Shown: positions 35,315 to 47,000 of the stretch, piece after piece
How positions within the stretch are numbered: the stretch's first letter is position 1
How the letters are laid out: each line of letters starts with the position of its first letter
From: Oehlia diaphana
Taxonomy: Eukaryota; Glomeromycota; Glomeromycetes; Glomerales; Glomeraceae
Assembly: GCA_003833135.1 (NCBI GenBank)
Contig: QZLH01000454.1
Location: 20,124-84,123, forward strand
Reading direction: 5' to 3'
DNA length: 64,000 nucleotides
The notes under the pieces: generated by a model
Told to the model about the DNA's origin: nothing
The model's database searches: none
The model's input: only the letters and a program-made list of their open reading frames with translations
Made by a program: the position numbers and the translations under genes

Positions 35315-36616
35315 AATTTTTTTTTCGAAAATTTTTTTATGTTCCTTTTTTTTTACGGAAACATCACTGACACATTTCGAAATAAATTACAATGATATCG
35401 TTACACAAAAAATCAGGAAGGGGCTTGTTTTTTTATTTAATTTATTAGATATTTTAGTCATAACAGATATTCATGAAATAAAAAATTTAAGTTTAATTAG
35501 TTTATGTTATATTTTGTTATAAATAGTGAATTTTAATATGCTTGAAACGCCCACTTGAAATTTTGTAAATAACAAATCGCATATTAAGAGACTTTAAAAA
35601 TATTCAAATCATATTATCTGTTATTAAAAAAGGGGGGGGAGTAATCTCTAACCATAAAACAGCCAAACTTGATTCGAACCAGTTTTCTAATTCCAGAAAA
35701 TGCTCAAATATTTGTTTTTCCTTATCTTAAAGATAATACTTAAAAATAAAACAAAAAATAAAACAAGGTAAAAATAAACGCGACGACATTGGAAATTACT
35801 TTGAAGTCAGATAGCCAATATATGACCTTAGAATCGATATTAGTTAAATCGATTATAGATAAAAAATGAATAAAATTATGAAAATATTTGTTTCCAGTTA
35901 ATTTAACTCCACCGGTGGCCGATGCCATTACTCAGCCTGGTGGGACCATATGGGAGTCACCAAAGAAGAAAAAATAAAAAAAAAACATCTTTCCAGCTCA
36001 TACGCAAAATAAATTAGTCGCTTGGAGGAGACAATTCTTTCCTTCTACAAGATGTTGTTACTAAGCAATGTAGCAGAAAATAGAATTTTATAATACATAA
36101 TACGCGCGAATCATACGTATTTTAGTAAACAAAAAATAAATAAAATAAAGAGATTGACATTTTAATTATATGAGATACATATAAAGTGCATCACAAATAA
36201 ATAACTGGATATTTAGATTTCAGGCCGAAATTTATTTTATTATATGAATTAATATTATCGTAATACGATTAGGGAATTATTATAAGAAAACGAGAGAAAA
36301 TGAAAATACGAAAAAAAAAATCCTTTTATTATTATTATTATTCACGCGATAAAGTTGAATTAGAATTAACGCGCCCGGAACAAATTATTATACTATTTTC
36401 CAACCCATAATTATTAACCCAAAAAAAAAGATCTATTTTTTGAAAATAAGTAAAATCTAATTGAAATTAATGTTCGAAATTTTTTTATTTCGATCACGAC
36501 GCTATTATTATTTATTTTTAAACACAGTACAGATAATAGTATATTTTATAATGTCTATAATTACTACAAAGAAAAATATTATTCTTATATTGAAGATGGT
36601 AGAATTATTAATTAGT
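35315..36616. other. Duplicated spacer between paralogues B and C
   Basis: Contains the upstream flank of B, alignable by eye with that of D (ACAATTCTTTCCT at 36030 and 41278; AATACATAATACGCGCGAAT versus AATACGTAATACACGAATGT), and the downstream flank of C (36392-36417, TACTATTTTCCAACCCATAA, exactly repeated at 43022). No gene seen; the minus frame from 35928 (MASATGGVKLTGN) has no support. Confidence 0.55.
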
Positions 36617-37152
36617 TTAAACGAGGATAGCACCAAGAACGGCAATAGCAACGAATGAAACTCCAATTTCAGATTTAAGAGAATTTCCGGATCCTGTTGC
36701 TGCTGTTGTTCCTGTTGATGATTTTGGTGCGGCAGCAGTACCACTTGATGTTGATGGTGTTGCTTCTGGTGGTGATGCCGAACCTGATGGTGTAACTCCT
36801 GGTGGACCTCCTGCTGGTGGAGTGCCTGGGGCTGGAGTTTTACCGCCAGCTGGAGCGCCTCCTGGTGCTGGAGCTGGTGCTGGAGCTTTTCCGCCTGGTG
36901 CTGGTGCTGGTGCTGGTGCTGGTGCTGGTGCTTTTTCACCTCCTGGTGCTACTGGAGCTTTTCCGTCGCCTCCTGGTGCTGGTGCCCCTGGTGCCCTATT
37001 ATCACAAACATGAGGATTTATTATTCAATCATTATTAAATTTTTTTATTTATTGATTTTTTTTCATGGGAAAAAAACTTACTGTGCAGCAACGCAGGCAA
37101 TCAACACAGTGAGAACAGCAAGAAGAAAGAGGATACGTTTATTGAATTTCAT
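36617..37152 (-). CDS. Secreted Pro/Ala/Gly-rich repeat protein, probable GPI anchor (paralogue C)
   Basis: Exons 37152-37082 and 36995-36617 give 149 residues. Signal peptide [19 protein letters not shown] with CVAAQ at the splice junction, then [14 protein letters not shown], a run of (AP)n with GGKAP, a Ser/Thr-rich linker ([20 protein letters not shown]) and the tail [20 protein letters not shown] ending ILV. This is the shortest intact member, with the hexapeptide reduced to GGKAP/DGKAP fragments and extended AP dipeptides. Same intron position and phase as the others. Function unknown; cell-wall or surface location inferred from signal peptide and hydrophobic tail. Confidence 0.82.
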
Positions 37153-37206
37153 TTTTTATAATTTAAGTGGGTTAATGAACAGAAATGGTTGAAAAAAGAA
37201 GAAAAA

Positions 37207-37310
37207 GGTCTCGTATTTATTAGATTTTTAACGGAAACTTCCCCGGGACACATTTGCCGGTTGGCGGTAAAAAAAGTAACGATTTTTAGTAAAAACTGGA
37301 TTAATTATTA
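37207..37310 (-). promoter_or_regulatory. Conserved promoter block of paralogue C
   Basis: GGTCTCGTATTTATTAGAT (37207-37225; CTAATAAATACGAGACC on the coding strand) then CCCCGGGACACAT, TTGGCGGTAA and AGTAAAAACTGG, the same ordered words as upstream of A and D. Confidence 0.6.
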
Positions 37311-38953
37311 CACAAAAAAAATTAAGGGATATTTATTTTTAGATTTTTATTATCTGAAATGAATTTTTTAGGCTAGATCATAAATAAAAATTTACCCGAC
37401 GAAAATATTTGATATAAATAAAAGACCATCAAAAAAAGAAACTTTGTTATAACATTGTTAAGGTTCGTAAATAATAATAAATTGCATATTATTAGATATT
37501 ATTAGAAACCCAAAAATCAATCTTAGAAATCTTGTAAAATTTAATTTATTTTATTTTTGACTTGTTTTTTTTAGATTAATAAGATTAATTATATATAGCA
37601 AATTTTAAGTTGTTCAAAAAAAATGATTGAAAAAATAAAAACTGTGAAAATGTCCTTTTCTAGCTAGTTTAGCTCTGTTATTGGATTATGATTCATCCGG
37701 TTATCCATCCGGTTAATTTTTGAATGAATATTATAAATAGATAAAATCTTATGAATTAGATGATTTTATGATGCCATAATTGCATTTAACTATTACATTA
37801 TTATGTTAAAGTTTCGGAAAATTATGATTATTCGGATCCTCAAAATTTCCAACGAGTTATTCTATATTATCTATAGAGTGCACAAAATTAAGTTTGAATA
37901 TTCATTCGGATTAATATTATCCGTTTTTTACCTTCTATTTGGAAAATAAAATACTTTTTTCTTTACAGTGTATATACAAAAGTGGTTATATCCGAGTTTG
38001 TCCTATCCTGTTATGTTGGCAGATATCCAGTATTAATAAGATATCGCATATAGATTATATGACAGATATTGTATCTAATCAAACGGATGTTCTATTAAGC
38101 CTTCATAAATCCTAATGCCGAACATGCCCTGCCAAAATTAACCAGAAATGGTATAATGCTAATATTCATATCAGAAAATCATTGAAATTAGAGTAATTTT
38201 ATTATTGTGACCGTTAAACATCCGCCAAAATGTCCGGTTTACCAAAAAAATTTTTGGTGGTTATCCGGTTATAAAAATTCTTAACAGTGACGGTTTTATT
38301 ATCTGGAAACTAACCGGATACAGTCATCTCTAAATGCTCATATTCAATTAAAATTTTATAATACGAATGCGCCATATGTATTTTAATAGGATGTGTTTGA
38401 CAATTACACAGTATTTCCCGAAATTGGGGTGATCGAAATAATTATTACTAAAACAATTGATCTAAGTGGTGGCGCGAACAAATTTTGGCGTGATCAAAAT
38501 ATGATCCAAGAGTTGGGATCAAAATAATTATAAAACAATTGATCCAAGAGGTGACGCGAACAAATTTTGGAATTTACAGTATATTAAGCGAAAAAATTTT
38601 CGCGGTTTATCTTTATCTGTCATTATGTTAATTAATTTTATCACGTAATACGTTTTTAAACTTTAAAAAAATCAAATCTTAGCTTTCATAAGACGCAGTA
38701 TTAGAGAATTATTCAAAAAAAAAAAAAATTTTGTTGTAAATTATTATTAAAAAGGTTTAATTTTTTTTATTTAATTTGACATTAACACACGCTTCAACCC
38801 ACCAAAAAAAAACCTTATATAAAATCTATTTTTTATTTTCCGTCACAACAATATTATTAATTATTATTAAATATAAATATTATTTATAATTTCTATATAA
38901 TTTTATAATAAAAATGTTCTTTTGATGTTTTTTGATGGTAAATTATTAATTAA
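37311..38953. other. Spacer between paralogues C and D
   Basis: AT-rich, no genes. GGTGGCGCGAACAAATTTTGG (38467) and GGTGACGCGAACAAATTTTGG (38551) form a local direct repeat with preceding ACAATTGATC; a third version GGGCGAACAAATTTTGGGAA is at 42780 downstream of paralogue E. Confidence 0.55.
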
Positions 38954-40302
38954 TTAAGCGAAGATAGCACCAATAACGGCAATAGCAGCGAATGAAACTC
39001 CAGATGATTTAAGAGAATTTCCGGATGATGCTGCTGCTGCTCCTCCTGTTGATGATGTTTTTGGTGCGGAAGCAGCACTGTTTGGTGGTGGTGGTGGTGG
39101 TGGTGGTGTTGCTGTGCCTGCTGGTGTTACTCCTTTTGGACCTCCTGCTGGTGGAGCTCCTGCTGGAGCAGCACCTGGAGCTGGAGCTGGAGCGGCACCT
39201 GGAGCTGGGGCTTTTCCGTCAGCTGGTGCTTTTCCATCAGCTGGAGCTTTTCCATCAGCTGGGGCTTTTCCATCAGCTGGAGCTTTTCCGTCTGCTGGGG
39301 CTTTTCCATCAGCTGGTGCTTTTCCATCAGCTGGTGCTTTTCCGTCTGCTGGTGCTTTTCCGTCTGCTGGTGCTTTTCCGTCTGCTGGTGCTTTTCCGTC
39401 TGCTGGNNNNNNNNNNNNNNNNNNNNNNNNNNNNNNNNNNNNNNNNNNNNNNNNNNNNNNNNNNNNNNNNNNNNNNNNNNNNNNNNNNNNNNNNNNNNNN
39501 NNNNNNNNNNNNNNNNNNNNNNNNNNNNNNNNNNNNNNNNNNNNNNNNNNNNNNNNNNNNNNNNNNNNNNNNNNNNNNNNNNNNNNNNNNNNNNNNNNNN
39601 NNNNNNNNNNNNNNNNNNNNNNNNNNNNNNNNNNNNNNNNNNNNNNNNNNNNNNNNNNNNNNNNNNNNNNNNNNNNNNNNNNNNNNNNNNNNNNNNNNNN
39701 NNNNNNNNNNNNNNNNNNNNNNNNNNNNNNNNNNNNNNNNNNNNNNNNNNNNNNNNNNNNNNNNNNNNNNNNNNNNNNNNNNNNNNNNNNNNNNNNNNNN
39801 NNNNNNNNNNNNNNNNNNNNNNNNNNNNNNNNNNNNNNNNNNNNNNNNNNNNNNNNNNNNNNNNNNNNNNNNNNNNNNNNNNNNNNNNNNNNNNNNNNNN
39901 NNNNNNNNNNNNNNNNNNNNNNNNNNNNNNNNNNNNNNNNNNNNGCTGGTGCTTTTCCGTCTGCTGGTGCTTTTCCGTCTGCTGGTGCTTTTCCGTCTGC
40001 TGGTGCTTTTCCGTCTGCTGGGGCTTTTCCGTCGGCTGGTGCTTTTCCGTCTTCAGGTGCTTTTCCGTCGGCTGGTGCTTTTCCGTCGGCTGGTGCTTTT
40101 CCGTCAGCTGGTGCTTTTCCGTCAGCTGGTGCTCCTGGTGCTCTATTATCATAAACAAGAAATATTTTTTATTTATTAAACTATTAAAAAATTTATTATT
40201 ATTTTTTTTTTCAGGAAAAAAAAAAACTTACTGTGCAGCAACACAGGCAATCAACAAAGTGAGAACAGCAAGAAGAAAGAAGGTACGTTTATTGAATTTC
40301 AT
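38954..40302 (-). CDS. Secreted ADGKAP-repeat protein, probable GPI anchor, with internal gap (paralogue D)
   Basis: Exons 40302-40232 and 40142-38954; 420 codons if the 538-bp gap length is right. After the signal peptide ([24 protein letters not shown]) come many copies of the 18-bp unit encoding A-D-G-K-A-P, then AGGPKGVTP, a Pro run and GNSLKSSGVSFAAIAVIGA ending IFA. The frame is the same on both sides of the gap (39407-39944), and the gap lies inside the repeat, so true length is uncertain and probably variable. It is the longest member. Each repeat has one acid and one base, so the domain is a near-neutral polyampholyte. Confidence 0.82.
39200..40130 (-). repeat. 18-bp coding minisatellite (ADGKAP) with assembly gap
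   Basis: Unit GCTGGTGCTTTTCCGTCT on the + strand repeats head to tail on both sides of 538 N. Third-position variants (TCT, TCA, TCG; GGT, GGG, GGA) cluster in blocks, showing unequal crossing-over or slippage. The N stretch is itself close to a multiple of 18. Confidence 0.9.
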
Positions 40303-40391
40303 TTTTATAATTATAATTTTATGTGGGTTTGTGAGTTAATGAAGAGGAATGATTGAAAAGAATTGGAATGATTGAAAAAGAGAGGGAAAAA

Positions 40392-40527
40392 GGCTCGTAT
40401 TTATTAGATTTTTTTCTCTCAACCTACATTTCCTTTCTTGGAAGTGTCCCCGGGATACATTTTGAAACGTTACACTTCATTTAGTGCTTGGCGTTAAGGA
40501 ACAAACGCTTTTAGCAAAAACTGGTTG
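40392..40527 (-). promoter_or_regulatory. Conserved promoter block of paralogue D
   Basis: GGCTCGTATTTATTAGAT (40392-40409) gives the coding-strand TATA-like AATAAATA about 95 bp upstream of the ATG. 40446-40527 repeats the A block: CCCCGGGATACATT, GAAACGTTACACTTCATTTA, TTGGCGTTAA, AACGCTTTTAGCAAAAACTGG. Confidence 0.65.
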
Positions 40528-43287
40528 GTATCATTACACGAATAAAATTAATTTTATTTTTAGATATTTTATTATGAAATATGAATTTTACTCGACGCAA
40601 GTTTAAATTAGTTAATGTTTAATTTGTTAAGAATAAAAGGCTATCAAAAAGCAACTTTACCATATATGAACTCCACTGAAATTAAATTGCATATTTTATC
40701 GGGAATTGAGTTAGTAAAAAAATGGGTTTGTTGAAAAAATTTTTTAATGATTTTTAATTTACCTTTTAAAATTTTGATTATAGAAAATTTTTTTATCGCA
40801 TGTAAAGATAAAAAAGGATAAAAAGATAAAATATAATCATGTTTCTATATTGAAAAAAATAAAATATCCATTTCTAGTTAGTAGCTACTCTGCTAACGGG
40901 CGATGCTAAAATTAAAAGCCCCGTCACCCGAACACATTTTTTTGAGATACCCGAAGACTACATCTCAATGCAAAAATCAAAACCAAATCTTTTTTCAAAT
41001 AGAGGGAAATTATAAACGGATTGAATTTGTCATCTATCTGAATTAATTTTAATCAATTTAATTCCTCTTTATTATTATGTTAGGACAGGTCATAATTCTC
41101 GCAGACACTCTTGAGTCTTGACCCTCCTATATATAATATACAATCAACAAGATGCCATATTTTGCCTAGCCATTCGATCACCATTACGCCGTCTAATTAG
41201 AATTACAAAAGAAGAAAAATAAAAAAAAACCAATCGTTCCAACACATATGCAAGATAAATATAGCTGCATACCGTGACAATTCTTTCCTCCAAAGAGAGC
41301 ACTAGGCAGTATAATACGTAATACACGAATGTACCATATTATATAAACTTATTGCCGTTTCGATCATTCGATCATTTGACACAAATTTCTAAGCCACGTC
41401 GCCGATCACACATACGAAACTTTTTTTTTTTTTATAATAGTCTTTTTTTAATCTTTTTTTTATGTTCCGATAAATAGACTCTATACACACTATATACTCC
41501 GAACTCGAAGTCTTTTTACTAGAAACAACTCAGTATATTTACTGCTTAACTTTGAGATCACACTTTAGATTACACTTTAGATCTTCGATCACACCTTCTT
41601 TGGGTTATTGAATAACGCTAAAATGGCACCGTAAGTACTAATAAGAAATGCTTTTTATCGTATTTAAAGATGATAATTGACATTTTCAAAGTTGTATATC
41701 ATATATTTGTTTGCAAAAAATTGTTTTTAGGCGCTTTATACACTAATAATCATAATTTAATATATTTTTAAACTATAGACGATAAAAACAAGTCAAGAAA
41801 GTAGTATTATTAGTTGTTTTATAGGTTTTGTATATGAATTATTTACTTGCTAATATTTTGTTAGCATTTAGTAATATTTATGTAATTTTGTATAGAAACT
41901 TTAATTAATCTATACATTTATTAAATATTCTTTAGAATTATTATTATTTTAGCACTATTGAATAAAAATTATAAGAAAATCTAAGATATCAACAAGGCAA
42001 TAAATAGAATATTTTATACTAAAAATATTTGGATTTTAATAGATCAAATAGATCATATTTTATTTTTTCTTGTATTTGAATAAATTTATTCAAATAATTA
42101 ATTGTTAATATTTCAATTAAATATAATAGTTTCCAACCTTTATTTGCTTTGGTTATTATGTTTGTACTGAAAATTTTAAAGCAGTATAAGAGCGCGGCGC
42201 GTTTAAGTTTTATATACATCTGATTCTTTTTTTTTTATTCTAAAGAGTAGTTATCTATGTCTAATACAATTGGAGCTATATGTTTAATAAACAAAGGGAA
42301 CTATCTGGTAAGAAGAACTAAATATTCATCCCGACGCCAGGACCTCACCCTTCTGATTCTGATATCTGATATATATATAATAAATATAATAAAGTAATGC
42401 GTATTGTTATCATGTGACTGGGTGTGTTTTTTTTTGTGCTGCAATGATCGGTCAGAGTAAAATAAAGATGACAATGGCCTGGTTAAAAAAATAAACAAAT
42501 AAAATAAGCACCATTGTTTAAAATTGAATATCTAAAGTCAAACATTCTAATTGCAAAGAAACACAAACTATCTTTTAACATCTTAGTATATGTTTTAAAG
42601 AAATTGTAACTTTTATATAAATGTTAGCAAAAAATTTGAAACCCTTAGAAAATACATACAAAATATGAATTTTTAATTATTATATTAATATTATGTAGTG
42701 ATTGGTATTGATTGCATTAATGAGATACTGTAATATCGGGTATAATCAGTATTTACTAAAGGAAATTGAACAAGTAGATTGGGCGAACAAATTTTGGGAA
42801 TTTAGAGATCAAGCGTTTTCGCGTTGTTTTTTATTTTATTAATATTATTATTATTATTTTTTATTTATCGCGCAGAATGTGGGTTATTAGAGGATTATAA
42901 TATTAAGAAATTAAAAAATGAAAAACCAAAAAAAAAAAAAACGATTACAAATATCTATTACGCGAAGTAAGTTGGGATTTTTATTAGAAATTAACGCGTT
43001 TACTTTGGAAACTAATTATTATACTATTTTCCAACCCATAATTATTAATCAAAAAAGACCTTATTGTTTAAAAAGAGGAACTAAATCTAATAAAAATATA
43101 ATATGAAATAATAAAAACTATTTAAATTAATGTTCGGAATTTTTTGTTTTTGGTCGTATCACTATTATTATTTATTATTAAGCACGGTAAATATAATATA
43201 ATAACTTTATAAAGTGTATATAATTATTACAAAAAAAAAAAATCTTTTTTTTTATGATGGTAAAATTATTAAATCTAATTAATTAAT
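40528..43287. other. Spacer between paralogues D and E
   Basis: Upstream flank of D (to about 41,340, alignable with that of B), then unique AT-rich DNA, then from 42,760 the downstream flank of E, alignable with those of C and D. Short frames within it (for example 42918-43106) fall in this duplicated flank and are not conserved as coding. Confidence 0.55.
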
Positions 43288-43886
43288 TTAAGCGAAGATA
43301 GCTCCAAGAACGGCAATGGCAGCGAATGAATATCCAGATGATTTAAGAGAATTTCCGGATGATGCTGCTTTGGCTGATGCTGATGGGGCTGCTCCTGCTG
43401 ATGTTGCTGCTGGTGTTTTTCCGTCAGCTGGGGCTGGTGCTTTTCCGTCAGCTGGTGCTGGTGCTTTTCCTCCTGGGGCTGGTGCTTTTCCGTCAGCTGG
43501 GGCTGGTGCTTTTCCGTCAGCAGGTGCTTTTCCGTCAGCAGGTGCTTTTCCGTCAGCTGGTGCTTTTCCGTCAGCTGGTGCTTTTCCGTCTTCAGGTGCT
43601 TTTCCGTCAGCTGGTGCTTTTCCGTCTTCAGGTGCTTTTCCGTCTTCAGGTGCTTTTCCGTCTTCAGGTGCTTTTCCGTCAGCTGGTGCTTTTCCGTCAG
43701 CTGGGGCTCCTGGGGCTCCTGGGGCTCCTGGTTCACCTCTGTTATCATAAAAAAGAGTGATTAACAAATTCACCGTATTAATTATTCTTTTCTCGAATAA
43801 ATAATTGTGAAGAAAACTTACTGTGCAGCAACGTAGGTAACTAAAGCGAAGAGAATAGCGAGAAGAATGAAGATGCGTTTATTCAT
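43288..43886 (-). CDS. Secreted ADGKAP-repeat protein, probable GPI anchor (paralogue E)
   Basis: Exons 43886-43822 and 43738-43288 give 171 residues. The signal peptide is diverged (MNKRIFILLAILFALVTYVAA), but the phase-2 intron sits at the same GCA-CA|GTAAGT. The body is GEPGAPGAPGAP followed by 14 DGKAP-type hexapeptides, about a third with Glu (APEDGK) in place of Ala, then TPAATSAGAAPSASAKAA and the tail GNSLKSSGYSFAAIAVLGA ending IFA. Complete and uninterrupted, it is the best reference for the family. Upstream GGGCTGTATTTATTAGG (44045-44060) matches only the TATA part of the promoter block. Confidence 0.85.
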
Positions 43887-44060
43887 TTTTATATTATTAT
43901 TATTAGATCTTAGAGGGGATTATTAATTTTGGATTATTAATTTTATATTATTAACAAGGTTTTTTTTATTTTTTATTTATTATTGTAATGAAAGATTTAT
44001 TTTTTTTTGAACCTTGTTGGTGGTGATTGAGTTGAAGGAAAAATGGGCTGTATTTATTAG

Positions 44061-47000
44061 GTTTTTTTTTTTTATCGTTTCACTTAATAAATATATATTG
44101 TTTGTTATTATTATTTATTTATTTTACCCGTATCTCTTTTACAGCCACTCTCAGCGATTATGTTTGAAACGCGCTTCTTTGCATAAATAGTACATAATAG
44201 TACAAAAATATATATATATATATATTACAATAAATTACTTATATCACTTTGCATATACTAATTTTAAGTGCATGGCTCAATCAGGGATTAATTGATATCA
44301 GCGATCATTATAAAAAAAAACTTAACCGAGTATTTTAAAAAAAAATTTTTTTTTTATTTATTTAAAAATAGGCTGGTTTTTTTTTTGAATACGGGTTTTG
44401 TACAAGGATACGCAATTTATATCAACGCCCAACCTTTTTTTTACAAATACAAAAGCAGTAAATATATTACTTGCATATCACCAACTTTATATATATATTT
44501 ATACATCAATGATACATAGTGTATCACCTTATGTTACAAATATTAATTTTATTTTTCATCCAATCAACGTTGAAATTTATAATCACCATCGCAGAACTTT
44601 CTCTAAAAAAGAGTTACCGATTCACACGCGAAAAAGGTTTCTAAGCCATTTTTTATATTAAATGTTTTTCTCTTTTTAAACATTTTTACCGGCAATCTAC
44701 TCAATTTATTAGTAGCAACAAAATAATTGTAATTATTCATCACAATGTGTCACACAACCTGAAAAAAAAAGGATGATAATAGTAAATTCAACAAACGTTT
44801 GTTCTCTTTCGTTTCGACGTGTGCTTCGATATGTACTTGCGCGTGTGTTTTACATAAAGGAGTAACATGTGACAAAAAAAATTTGTGAGACCATCATGTA
44901 AGGGGGGAGGAGAGAAGTAACCAAGGTACAGAAAAAAAAAATTTTTTCCAAAAACAATATTGTTGACATTTATGTTTCACTTAATGACGCCACGAGTTAT
45001 GATAGATATGTTCTTCGAAATGAAATGAAATAACCGAGCTTTTATTTACACTTCTATAAAGGATAAATAAGTTATTAGTTTATGGAATACCATATTTGGT
45101 AAAGATTATTTTTTCTCCGTAATATATAATAAGCTTATTATGTTCTATGTTAATCATTTATTATTCTCTGGTAAATGGAAACTTCTAATTGATTAACCGA
45201 TTTTGGGTTCGGCCCTTCGGTCCATGCAGTCCAACACTTGGTCCAACCCTGGGAAAAGATTCGTATTTAATTTTGAACCTAAATTAGGTATCTGATCAAA
45301 AATTTACTTGATCAAATGTAACAAACAATTAAAAAAATTAGAGAACGTAATGGGCGAAAATTCTGACGTAAAACAAAAAGTTTATGAATAAATCTTATTA
45401 ATAAGGAACAAAATGTAACAATTAAACTGGATTCATGCCGAGGTACAAAAAAAAAAAAAATTTAATCTTCAATAAGTTCATTGGTCATTATTTCACATTT
45501 TCGCCCTTCCTTCCCCCCCTCATTATAGTACAATATGCAAACTAATTTAACACAGAATATACAAAACAAACGCACAAGGGAGTAGAGAAAAAAAGAAAAC
45601 ATATGCGGGTGACAGCATTTAGTTATTTAGTACAAAAATGGAAATAAAGTTATATTTATTTATTTTTTTTCAAGTGTTCGAAGACATATTTGGAAACTGT
45701 TATATATTAAATGCATATATTTATAAAAGACTTTCTTCTTTACGGTAACCTCAAGAAAAAAAAAAAGACAAGACAAATTGAACAAACAATAAACGAAAAT
45801 TTTTATGGGTCATCAATTCGGGTCACCATTATCACATAATGCATGACAAAATTAATATGGTATGACGGTATGACACACATGCTTATTTAGTAATACATTC
45901 TCCACAAGTTTTTTTGTAGGTCGTATAACCTTGTAACTCCGCGTTCGGATCAACAAAATTAAGTTCTCGTTTATTGTTATGTTTTTATAGTAACAAGGCA
46001 AAATTTTTCTTTTTTTCTTTGCGGAAAACTTTATTGTTTTAAACTTACGGAAAAGAGAGAAATATCGGCTTTACCCGTCATCTAATGATTAGAATAAAAA
46101 TGGCAATAACTTCGTATGGAAATAAATTACATATAATCAGAAGACAAAATTTTTGTGGTTTAGAGTGAGCGACCTTTTTTATCTATCATGCATAATCTGC
46201 TAAATAAACATATATGTACATTAGATTAGAGAGTTATGAATAAGAGGATTTTTTTTTCACGTTTGTCGATCTTTCATCTATCTGTAATCGGTTGTGTTAT
46301 GTTACATTTTAGATGCAATAAGGTTCAACTAATAAAAGAAACACAAAAAAAATTTGCAATAAGCACGACATTATAAATAACTAATTACAAATTAATTTGC
46401 AATTCGAAAATCCCTTAATAAGAAAAAGGAAACCTTAAGAAGTTACGCACAGGGATACTTTTTTTTTTCTTCTAGACTCGAACAATTTTTTTCTAATCTG
46501 AAATCGGGTCCAAGTTCCCGTCCCCATTCTCTCATTTGATTGGCTAATCGGGTTATTCAATTTACTTAATTTAACGTTCATTTCCATAGTAGTCATTTGA
46601 CTTCCTTAAATCGTAATACCTTTCCATTATCAATCATCGGAATCTTAATCACTCGGAATCTTAAATCATTCGGAATTTCAATCTTTCGGAATTATTAAAT
46701 ATTGAAACTTTAATCTTTTATGCATGATATTCGGGGGTGAGATAAACTATTTTGAGTAATAATAGATTATGATTATGGAGATTATGTTTATCGCCAATAA
46801 TCACAATATTCAATCTGTCTATTGTCTTTTTTGTCCTGATTTGTAGATTACCAATATATATGCGTCTTTGATTACAAATAGAAGGCGGAAGTTCTTCGTA
46901 TGTTTAAATTTATGCCAAATAAAGAAACATAATTTTTAATGCCCATGTATAGAATTTATAATTATATCAAAATAAAATAAAAAAAATTGATTTCTCTTAT

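Noticed and set aside
35640..35720. tRNA-like T-arm word GATTCGAACC
   Set aside because: No acceptor, D-arm or anticodon stem could be folded around it on either strand.
39025..40179. Leu-rich and Gln/Glu/Lys/His-rich frames across the ADGKAP repeats, on both strands
   Set aside because: Repeat-driven shadow frames. Only the minus frame has a signal peptide exon, matching splice sites and a conserved tail in four paralogues.
41621..41760. Short first-exon candidate ATGGCACC followed by GTAAGT, as in ribosomal protein genes
   Set aside because: The following acceptors lead to stop codons within a few codons and no ribosomal protein sequence follows.
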